Assembly: GCA_014730295.1 (NCBI GenBank)
Contig: WJIN01000507.1
Location: 1-5,230 of the forward strand
Length of the DNA: 5,230 nt
Direction: 5' to 3'
From: Promethearchaeota archaeon
GTDB lineage: Archaea; Asgardarchaeota; Lokiarchaeia; Sigynarchaeales; SOKP01
Part shown: piece by piece, positions 1 to 5,230 of the stretch
How positions within the stretch are numbered: position 1 is the stretch's first letter
How the letters are laid out: each line of letters begins with the position of its first letter
Notes under the pieces: model-generated
Told to the model about the DNA's origin: nothing
Seen by the model: only the letters and a program-made list of their open reading frames with translations
Database searches by the model: none
Program-made: the position numbers and the translations under genes

Positions 1-119
1 CCCTAGGATGCGGAAAAGCACCTTAATTTGAGTGCAAAATTGTGAGTTTGAGCATCTCTTAACGAAAAAAGGTCGGTAGCTTTGAGCATGTATAAAGGCG
101 AATACTATATTTCTCTTAG
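1..119. other. AT-rich non-coding stretch
   Basis: No gene is visible; all three forward frames are closed by stops within a few codons. The first 140 bases are about 36% G+C by hand count, clearly lower than the genes to the right. The hexamer TTTGAG occurs three times (27-32, 47-52, 81-86), the last two as the nonamer TTTGAGCAT. A 13-mer at 22-34 nearly matches one in the leader of the ATPase gene. A weak promoter-like pair could be drawn here, but no intact gene follows it. Confidence 0.55.
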
Positions 120-698
120 AAAATCAAATTACTTATCAGTTATCCCCGGGCTGTCAAAGCATTCTGTATCGACCGCCCGCCGGTAATCGGCGGCCTGTTT
201 GCCGACAAGGCTCTTGCGCAGACCCGATACAGCGATTTGCGGCAATTCTATGAGCAATGGAAACAGGATATCGAACCATCCTTTGCCCGCGAAATAGATC
301 AATTGATGCTCTATACTATTCCTCGTAAATCCCTTGCACGCGCGCTGGTACGCAAACAGGTCGACAGGCTGTTCGAAAAAGCCCTGCAGCAGCCGGAAAT
401 TACCGCCTGGGTAGCTGCCAATGACGAAGTGGCGCTCTGGGCGCTGGATTTATTAGCGGAGAAAGGCGTCCGGGTGCCAAAGGAAATTTCTGTCATGGGA
501 TTTGACGATCGCACCGAAGCGCTGCAGGAGCGGCTGACCAGCTACAATTTCAATTTCCGGGCCATCATTCCTGCAATGATCGATTTTGTGTTGCGCAAAG
601 AGCGGTCGCTTGCGCACAGGATGCGCAAGCCGCTGGAAATTGAAGGCACAATCATTGAGCGGCAGACTGTTTGCAGTCGTGCATATGCTTCAACCTGA
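120..698 (+). pseudogene. 5'-truncated LacI/GntR-type transcriptional regulator (effector-binding domain only)
   Basis: The frame is open from 120 (after a TAG at 117-119) to the TGA at 696-698, about 192 codons. The only convenient start is a TTG at 237 with no clear ribosome binding site. Counting from codon 120, the protein matches the C-terminal part of LacI-family sugar-binding domains: AANDEVALWALDLLAEKG near residues 99-116, VPKEISVMGFDD at 119-130, LTSYNFN near 140, and the tail EIEGTIIERQTV at 173-184. That tail corresponds to the family's usual ending of the 'LIVRxST' kind. In the family such proteins are about 330-370 residues, with an N-terminal helix-turn-helix (LacI or GntR type) and the first half of the periplasmic-binding-like fold. 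Neither is present, and the upstream DNA is non-coding. What remains could not bind DNA specifically. I infer a decayed repressor of sugar genes; expression of a short protein from TTG 237 cannot be excluded. Confidence 0.75.
636..671 (+). repeat. Regulator-tail direct repeat, copy 1
   Basis: These 36 bases encode EIEGTIIERQTV at the end of the truncated regulator. They match 2221-2256 in 30 of 36 positions. Of the six differences, three change only third codon positions, and the differences that alter residues are mostly mild (E/D, T/A; G/E is larger). This pattern suggests two diverged paralogous coding ends rather than a fresh target-site duplication. Confidence 0.75.
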
Positions 699-817
699 CG
701 CATTTGCGAGTATCCGTGAATATCCGGGCAATCACTGGCTTGATTCTGTGCGCAACCACTACACGAAAAGCGTTCACCTTTGTGCTGCAATCTGCCCTGG
801 CAAAAATCAAATTTATA

Positions 818-846
818 TTGAAAAAAGGTAAACATAATTGTATATT
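818..846 (+). promoter_or_regulatory. Predicted sigma70-type promoter for the ATPase gene
   Basis: A -35 like hexamer TTGAAA (818-823) is separated by exactly 17 bases from a -10 like hexamer TATATT (841-846). Each differs from the consensus at one position. Transcription would start near 853, giving a leader of roughly 47 bases before the ATG at 900. The surrounding DNA is extremely AT-rich, so chance matches are easier here; spacing and position relative to an intact gene support the call. Confidence 0.5.
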
Positions 847-850
847 TATA

Positions 851-863
851 CTTAAATTGAGTG
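851..863 (+). repeat. 13-mer shared with the left end of the window (copy 2)
   Basis: CTTAAATTGAGTG here matches CTTAATTTGAGTG at 22-34 in 12 of 13 bases. A looser third version, CTTAGTTGAGTT, lies at 885-896. All lie in AT-rich non-coding DNA and this copy begins at about the predicted transcription start. It may be an operator-like site or a remnant of a repeated leader; low complexity is an alternative explanation. Confidence 0.3.
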
Positions 864-899
864 AATATCTACATTTAATCTCATCTTAGTTGAGTTAAT

Positions 900-2222
900 A
901 TGAACATAATCGAATCGGCTATTTCTGAATTAAGCCGAAAAATCAATGATTTACGTCTGATGGGAATACCGCCATTTATACCCCGGAATACTGAAGTTCT
1001 AAGTGCACCACGACTGGTTTCGGTGCTAGCGGGGCCGCGGCGTTGCGGCAAGACCTTCAGGACGTATCAAGAGATCAGCCAATTAATTGATTCTAATTGG
1101 CTTGCGGGAATCGAGCATGTATGTGCGATTGATTTTGATAATCCTCATTTCAGCAAGTTAAGCGCAACTGATCTCGGGACAATGCGCGATACATTTCTGG
1201 GCATGACACAATCCGCAAATTTGCGGATGAACCTGTTATTTGTTTTTGATGAAATCCATCGTATTGAAGGCTGGGAGGAATTCGTTGTAGATTTGTCGCG
1301 CAATGTCTCCTGGCGTGTTATGGTGACAGGCTCATCTTCGCGTCTGCTCGTATCGGATATCTCTACCTCTTTGCGCGGGAAATCTATAGCAACAACGTTA
1401 TATCCGCTCTCATTTATCGAGTATTTGCGATTCAGGGATATCGAACCGATTGATTCGACAGTCGGCAGGGCGGCCGTAAAAGCGGCATTTTCAGAGTATC
1501 TTGAATGGGGCGGTTTTCCGCAGGTAGCGCAAACCCAGTTGCGGGTGCGTGAAGCACTGCTGCGCGAGTATTTCGATACCATGATTCTCAAAGATATCAT
1601 TCAGCGGCATAATATCACCCGACCGCGGCAGTGCATCGCATTATATCGCTATCTGCTTTCGCTGATCGGCAAGCCGTATACACTGAACAGCGCGCTGAAA
1701 TACCTTCGTCAAAGCGGAACCCCGGCAACCGCATCGCATATTGCGGATTATGCGGGATGGGCAGATGACGCATGGTTTCTTTTCGGCGCACCGGTTTTCA
1801 CTGATTCGCAAGCCGAAATCGATCGCAACTATCGCAAATGCTATTGCGTAGACTGGGCGCTTGCTATTCAGAACAGCCAGGTATGGGATGGGACCTATTC
1901 GCGCGCATTTGAAAACCTGATCTATATGCATTTGCGCCGGACATATCCGCGAGTCAATTATTATCTAACCCGTCGACAGCGCCGTGAAGTTGATTTTATC
2001 TGTATCGATTCGCACGGTAAGCCGCTGACTGCCGTGCAGGCCTGCTTGAAAATTGGAGACGGCAGTGTGCTTGACCGGGAATTGCCGGGGCTTGTTTCGA
2101 GTGCAAAATATTTTGGCATTACAAATGCTCTTGTGGTCACGATGGAAGAAGAGCGGATTATCGAGCTGGACGGCGTCAGGGTGCGGATAGTTCCGGCGTG
2201 GCGGTGGATGGTTGAAGAATGA
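900..2222 (+). CDS. AAA family ATPase with C-terminal DUF4143 domain
   Basis: An intact 440-residue protein of the AAA_14/DUF4143 family, whose members are widespread in bacteria and archaea and mostly of unknown function. Seen in the sequence: Walker A GPRRCGKT at 45-52, Walker B LLFVFDE at 112-118 with the acidic pair D117/E118, a sensor-1-like TGSSS at 143-147, the family signature LRGKS (158-162) followed by YPLSFIEYL, and EWGGFPQV at 202-209. The C-terminal part has the nuclease-like pattern E338 (AFEN), D365 (REVDF), then Q380 (AVQAC), ending in the family-typical VRIVPAWRWM. The usual PD-(D/E)XK acidic-x-Lys is replaced by Q-A-C, a known variant in this family, so nuclease activity is doubtful. 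No signal peptide or membrane segment; probably cytoplasmic. The ATG at 900 is chosen because an in-frame TGA lies at 891-893; the ribosome binding site is weak (GAG, 892-894). It stands alone with its own promoter, between two regulator remnants. Length is normal for the family. Confidence 0.93.
   Translation: MNIIESAISELSRKINDLRLMGIPPFIPRNTEVLSAPRLVSVLAGPRRCGKTFRTYQEISQLIDSNWLAGIEHVCAIDFDNPHFSKLSATDLGTMRDTFLGMTQSANLRMNLLFVFDEIHRIEGWEEFVVDLSRNVSWRVMVTGSSSRLLVSDISTSLRGKSIATTLYPLSFIEYLRFRDIEPIDSTVGRAAVKAAFSEYLEWGGFPQVAQTQLRVREALLREYFDTMILKDIIQRHNITRPRQCIALYRYLLSLIGKPYTLNSALKYLRQSGTPATASHIADYAGWADDAWFLFGAPVFTDSQAEIDRNYRKCYCVDWALAIQNSQVWDGTYSRAFENLIYMHLRRTYPRVNYYLTRRQRREVDFICIDSHGKPLTAVQACLKIGDGSVLDRELPGLVSSAKYFGITNALVVTMEEERIIELDGVRVRIVPAWRWMVEE
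1211..1228. repeat. 18-bp perfect palindrome inside the ATPase gene
   Basis: ATCCGCAAATTTGCGGAT is its own reverse complement over all 18 bases. It lies in codons 104-110 (SANLRM region), a stretch of the AAA domain between conserved motifs. An exact palindrome of this length is expected by chance about 0.02 times in a window this size, assuming even base composition. It could be a protein-binding site, but coding constraint is a simple alternative. Confidence 0.45.
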
Positions 2223-2256
2223 AATTGACGAGGCAATCATCGAGCGGCAGACTGTG
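2221..2256 (+). repeat. Regulator-tail direct repeat, copy 2
   Basis: The second copy encodes EIDEAIIERQTV in the frame one base later than the ATPase. It begins at the second base of the ATPase stop codon TGA (2220-2222), so homology to a regulator starts exactly where the ATPase reading frame ends. Identity with copy 1 is 30 of 36 bases. Confidence 0.75.
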
Positions 2257-2277
2257 GGGTATCGTCCGGAAACCTGA
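2221..2277 (+). pseudogene. Orphan C-terminal tail of a second LacI-type regulator
   Basis: Read from 2221, the sequence gives EIDEAIIERQTVGYRPET followed by a TGA at 2275-2277. The first 12 residues match the tail of the regulator fragment at 120-698, 9 of 12 identical. The six residues that follow differ from those of copy 1, as expected for a different family member. The frame is open upstream only to the TAG at 2188-2190, and those ten codons belong to the ATPase gene, so nothing else of the regulator remains. There is no start codon or ribosome binding site for it. I infer that this is the surviving 3' end of a regulator gene whose body was displaced when the ATPase gene arrived. Confidence 0.6.
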
Positions 2278-2310
2278 TAAGCAGCAGCTCTTGCCCGCGA
2301 ATTGCATATT
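2278..2310. other. Short gap between convergent genes
   Basis: The plus-strand ATPase and regulator tail converge here on the minus-strand GH31 gene. I searched for a bidirectional terminator hairpin with a flanking T or A run and found none; GCCCGC occurs twice in the region but in direct, not inverted, orientation. Confidence 0.4.
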
Positions 2311-4048
2311 TCAGCCCGCAAATGCGAACCGTACTTTCCTGGCCGCGCCGCTATTTGCAACTCTGATCATCACACTGCCAAATCGCGACGGCAGCTCGCC
2401 GCACACCCGGTCGACGGGGTGAAGCCCGCATGTACGTCCATCAAGGTATGCCCGACTGATACGTCTGCCGGCCGGGGCATGCACAACGATACGGATTTCG
2501 CGGCGCCGGGGCATATTCGCATACCTGCCGCGCGCCGGGCAAACAGCTATTTCGATTGCATCTTCCGTTGCGCACATTCCAAAATTGATAGTGCAATATT
2601 TTCCTCTGCGATACGCGAGCGTTTCACCATCATCATCGTAGAATGTGTATGATGCAGCGCCGGGGCCGGTGCCGGGAAAACATTCTATCTGCACCTGGCC
2701 GGATACGTGTGTTGACCGGTCGATATCGGGCGCGATCGCCAACATGGCATTGGCTTTGACATACAACGGCACCCGCTCCAACGGTACGCGGCACTCTTTT
2801 ACGCGCGGGCCTTTCACCGATTCACCGGTTTGCGGCGCAATCCATTCGCCTTCGGGAAACCAGATCCGCGCGCGGCTGTCTTTGCGCACGACCGGCGCCA
2901 CCAGGACCGTGCCGCCGATGAGATACTGATAGCGATACCGGTACGACTCTTTGCAGCGGGGATATGCCAGGTACATCGGCCGTATTATCGGCAGCGCCGT
3001 GTTCCAGGCATCAAAGCTAAGGCCATACCAGAAAGGCCGCATGAAACATTTCAGGCGTGCCCAGGTGCGGAAAATGCGTTCGGCTTTTTTGCCGTATGCC
3101 CACGGCTCACGGACACCTTGGGCGCTATGCGTGCGCATGATCGGCGTGAACGCCCCGAACTGGCACCAGCGGACAAATAAATCCGTCGGCAGCTTTTTGC
3201 CGAAAAATCCGCCCAGGTCATGGGTCCAGTAGTTGGTGAGCACATTGCCGGCCGTGGCCGAGAATTTCACCTGCGCTTGCAGCGTGCGCCAGGTGGAGCA
3301 GGTGTCGCCACTGAACCAGGCCGGATAGCGGTGCGAACCGATACCGCCCCAGCGGGTCAGAAGCATTGCCCGTTTGCGCGTGCAATCCTGCGATACCCGG
3401 TAGTAGTGGAAATTGGACCAGTGCTGCTGGTTGAAACTTTTAATCTGGTCAAGCGGCAGTTTCCAGTGGTCGCTTTCTTTGGTTGCCGCCGCTCCCATCG
3501 AACGGACCCACGCTTTGTTGACAAATGTGCGCGGCCCGTCGCCGTCGACCCACCAGCAGTCGATCCCCTGGCGCAGCTTTTTGCGCAACAGCACGTCGCA
3601 AAACGTTTCGATTGAAGCGCGCTCTTCCCAGTCGGGTGCCCAGCCGTGGATTGTGCGCCGGTTTGCTCCCCGCCCGCAAAAAGACTTTTTTGTGCACGCC
3701 TTTGGGATAGCGAAACATATCACTGGTCGCGCCTTTGAGATTGCCGGGATCGCGCATACCGTAGTGCCAGTTCGTGCGACGCTTGCCGTTTGTAAACGAA
3801 ACACGCAGGCTGCGGGCTGCCAGTGCGGAGCGGGTGTGCTCATATTCGATACGAAGGGAATCGGTGGCAATGACATGGCACCGGCCATGCGTTTCGATAG
3901 TCGGCCGGACCGGCTCCGTGGACTGTATATCGGTAGTAAAAAGCTCCCGGTCGACAAACGCGCCCCCGGGAGCGTGCTCGAATTTGAACGTGTTCGGCGC
4001 GTAGAATGTGACACGCGCGTTTTTAAATGTGATCGGTTTTGCGTGCAT
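2311..4048 (-). pseudogene. Frameshifted, internally shortened GH31 alpha-glycosidase with C-terminal DUF5110-like domain
   Basis: GH31 enzymes are retaining alpha-glycosidases (alpha-glucosidases, alpha-xylosidases and relatives). The start is ATG at 4048, preceded by GAAAG five bases upstream; a TTG at 4075 is also possible. The first frame (4048 to about 3690) gives the GH31 N-terminal beta domain ending WHYGMRDPGNLKGATSDM. The reading frame then continues one base shifted, with GIDCWWVDGDG (nucleophile Asp codon 3546-3544), RWGGIGSHRYPAWFSGDT (acid/base Asp codon 3306-3304), NYWTHDLGGF, FGAFTPIMRTHS, QYLIGGTVLVAPV and YTFYDDDGETLAY of a DUF5110-like domain, to the TGA at 2313-2311. The shift lies between 3668 and 3691, which contains C4, A5 and T6 runs on the plus strand; removing one base there gives about 578 residues. 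Related enzymes are usually 650-850 residues, and the early barrel strands normally found between NLGGT and the nucleophile seem absent. Both catalytic aspartates remain. No signal peptide is seen, so the ancestor was probably cytoplasmic. It follows the exported-protein gene by 48 bases and may have shared its transcript. A sequencing error could explain the frameshift but not the missing segment. Confidence 0.85.
3668..3691 (-). other. Site of the GH31 frameshift
   Basis: The N-terminal frame reads KGVHKKVFLRAG and the C-terminal frame resumes as GANRRTIHGWAPDW. The change needs one extra base (or two missing) between 3691 and 3668 on the minus strand, where runs of six A, five T and four G lie close together. 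Dropping one G from the G4 run gives VFLRAGANRRTIHGW. The direction is +1, which does not suit the usual -1 A-AAA-AAG slippage signal, so programmed recoding is unlikely. Confidence 0.65.
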
Positions 4049-4096
4049 GGTATCTTTCAACAGACTGCTATACAAATCAACTGTTCTCTGCGTTGT

Positions 4097-5230
4097 TTAC
4101 AGGCCACCCAAAAAGATCTCCGAGGCCAGCGTTTCACCCTTGTCGGTTGCTCGCAGCAGATAGATCCCGTCGGGCAGCTCGCTGTTTAAGCGTATATGCG
4201 CGCCGGCGCGAGCCGAAAGATCGCGTACGGTGCGCCCGTTCATGTCGAGCAGACGCATGGTCAGTCTGTTCGACGGACGCGCAAGCTCCAGCCGCATGCC
4301 GTTGACCGTGATATGTCCGGCGCTATGCGTGCGATGCAGCGCCAGGTCCCCGAGTCCGACGCCTGCACCCGCAACAGCTTCACATCGCGCCGAAAGCCCG
4401 AACACATCGCCGTTGTAGTCCTGCACCTTGACAACGACATGCTTGCCGGCCGCATCGGTGGGGACCTGCCAGGTGTAGTTGCCCCAGGCGGCATCGCTGA
4501 CCGTAATCCCTCCCAGCGCCGTGACTTCGGTCCAGGAGGCGCCGTCATCGGTGGTGTACTCGATACGCACCTGGTTGATCCGGTTGGCCTGCCAGCGAAC
4601 ATTGAATGTGCCGCCGGCGGGAAGCCTGTCCGCGGACGCGGGACTGCTCACCCGCACCCATTCGATCCCGGCAACCGTGACCGGCGCTTCGTTGGACCAT
4701 GCCGAGCTTTGGGTACCGGAGATCGCCTTGACACGATACGTATAGTCGCCGATGGTCAGTGCGGCATCGGTATATGATGTATTATCAGGCGCCACTTCGG
4801 CAACCTGCTCCCAAGCGCCATCGCCCTGTTTGCGTTCGACAATAAATCCCGTTTCGTTGCCGACATTATCGCTCCAGGCCAGGCGCACATCAAGCAGGCT
4901 GTCGCCCGCGGTTGCGGCGGTCAGTTGTGTCGGAGCGGCCAGCACGCCGGTTTTGTAGGCGCGCACCGAAAATGCGGCCTGGTTGGATGCGCCCGGCGCG
5001 GTGACGGTTACTGTCGCTTCATTGACATCCTTCGGCAGCGTGCCGACAGTGACTGCCATACTCTGGCTGTTGCCGCTGCCGCCGGTGGTTAACTGCAGCC
5101 ACGACGGTGCGCCGGACATGACGGTTGCCGATATGTCGCCCAGCGTTCCGGTCCCGCTATTGGTCACATCGATAGTCTGCGGAGCGGGTGAGTTGCCGGA
5201 GAAAGTCAGCTCCGTTGTCGAAAGCGCCAG
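4097..5230 (-). CDS. 3' part of a large secreted modular protein: BACON-like, FN3 and Ser/Thr-type beta domains with a sorting-type tail
   Basis: The frame is open to the right edge, so the gene starts outside the window; 377 residues are visible (the GTG at 5167 is internal, because the domain continues upstream of it). Domains, numbered from the window edge: a BACON/Ig-like beta repeat at about 1-93 (LTFSGNSPAPQTIDVTNSG, then GAPSWLQLT); a fibronectin type III domain at about 99-187 (LAWSDNVGNETGFIVERK, YTYRVKAI, SAWSN); a Kre9/KNH-like beta domain at about 195-285 (VSSPASADRLPAGGTFNVRW, IEYTTDDGASWTEV, YTWQVP); and a tail at about 315-377 (LTMRLLDMNGRTVRDL, LPDGIYLLRATDKGE, ending EIFLGGL). 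The tail resembles type IX secretion C-terminal sorting domains, which direct export and surface attachment and are then cleaved. Such proteins usually carry a catalytic or binding domain near the N-terminus, unseen here, so the function is unknown. The GH31 gene lies 48 bases downstream in the same direction. Confidence 0.88.
   Translation of the reverse strand: MALSTTELTFSGNSPAPQTIDVTNSGTGTLGDISATVMSGAPSWLQLTTGGSGNSQSMAVTVGTLPKDVNEATVTVTAPGASNQAAFSVRAYKTGVLAAPTQLTAATAGDSLLDVRLAWSDNVGNETGFIVERKQGDGAWEQVAEVAPDNTSYTDAALTIGDYTYRVKAISGTQSSAWSNEAPVTVAGIEWVRVSSPASADRLPAGGTFNVRWQANRINQVRIEYTTDDGASWTEVTALGGITVSDAAWGNYTWQVPTDAAGKHVVVKVQDYNGDVFGLSARCEAVAGAGVGLGDLALHRTHSAGHITVNGMRLELARPSNRLTMRLLDMNGRTVRDLSARAGAHIRLNSELPDGIYLLRATDKGETLASEIFLGGL

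Larger units (their letters stand above)
699..899. other. Intergenic region with AT-rich leader of the ATPase gene
   Basis: This stretch has two halves. Bases 699 to about 800 are of ordinary composition and show no convincing reading frame or terminator hairpin. Bases 805-899 contain only 18 G or C in 95, far below any neighbouring gene, and hold the predicted promoter and the 5' leader of the ATPase gene. The sequence TTGAGTGAATAT (857-868) recurs as TTGAGTTAATAT (890-901), 11 of 12 identical and 33 bases apart, the second copy running into the ATG. Confidence 0.55.

Noticed and set aside
80..110. Promoter-like TTTGAG-16-TACTAT
   Set aside because: Poor matches in AT-rich DNA and no intact gene downstream.
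1079..1100. Inverted repeat CCAATTA / TAATTGG with an 8-base loop
   Set aside because: Seven AT-rich base pairs inside an intact coding region; too weak to be a terminator and likely chance.
1145..1600. 151-codon minus-strand open frame
   Set aside because: Antisense to conserved ATPase motifs, which explain the sequence fully.
636..2256. The regulator-tail repeats as a transposon target-site duplication
   Set aside because: Thirty-six bases is long for a typical duplication, the copies differ in a codon-position pattern, and no transposase or terminal inverted repeats are present.
3683..3695. Programmed frameshifting at the A6 run of the GH31 gene
   Set aside because: The needed shift is +1 rather than the -1 produced by A-rich slippery sites, and the neighbouring catalytic region also seems partly missing.
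3413..4189. 258-codon open frame on the plus strand
   Set aside because: It lies antisense to well-supported GH31 sequence; its protein is Arg/Ser/Pro-rich with no recognisable motif, as expected for a shadow frame in GC-rich DNA.
4196..4777. 193-codon open frame on the plus strand
   Set aside because: Antisense to the FN3-containing secreted protein; no family resemblance.
1..5230. CRISPR array, tRNA, rRNA, riboswitch or insertion sequence
   Set aside because: No regularly spaced repeats, no cloverleaf or conserved RNA motif, and no transposase or integrase coding signal on either strand.

Overview
The window looks like a bacterial chromosome segment from the Fibrobacterota/Chlorobi/Bacteroidota assemblage, or a bacterium of similar lifestyle. 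The best clue is the large modular exported protein at the right end (minus strand), which finishes in a C-terminal domain resembling the type IX secretion sorting tails of those phyla. A GH31 glycosidase and LacI/GntR-type sugar regulators fit a polysaccharide-degrading bacterium. The phylum assignment is inference; no rRNA or tRNA gene is present to confirm it.

Layout, left to right. Bases 1-119 are AT-rich and hold no gene. Bases 120-698 (+) hold the C-terminal part of a LacI-type effector-binding domain whose DNA-binding half is missing, so I read it as a regulator remnant. Bases 699-899 are non-coding and end in a very AT-rich leader (18 G/C in 95 bases, 805-899) with a good sigma70-like promoter, TTGAAA-17-TATATT. 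Bases 900-2222 (+) encode an intact 440-residue AAA ATPase of the AAA_14/DUF4143 type. Directly overlapping its stop codon is a second, 18-codon regulator tail (2221-2277). The ATPase gene is therefore bracketed by two diverged copies of the same regulator-tail sequence.

On the minus strand, 4048 to 2311 is a GH31 alpha-glycosidase gene (N-domain, half of the barrel, C-terminal beta domains). It carries a one-base frameshift near 3668-3691 and appears to lack the first part of the catalytic barrel, so it is probably a pseudogene. Upstream of it, in the same direction and only 48 bases away, is the 3' end of the secreted modular protein (5230 to 4097, cut by the window edge).

How the parts fit: the secreted protein, GH31 enzyme and LacI-type regulators look like the remains of a glycan-use locus. 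Two of its genes are broken, and an apparently healthy ATPase gene with its own AT-rich promoter sits between the regulator pieces. The most notable signal is this bracketing of a DUF4143 ATPase by paralogous regulator tails, which suggests insertion or recombination at regulator 3' ends. No transposase, integrase, CRISPR array or RNA gene was found.
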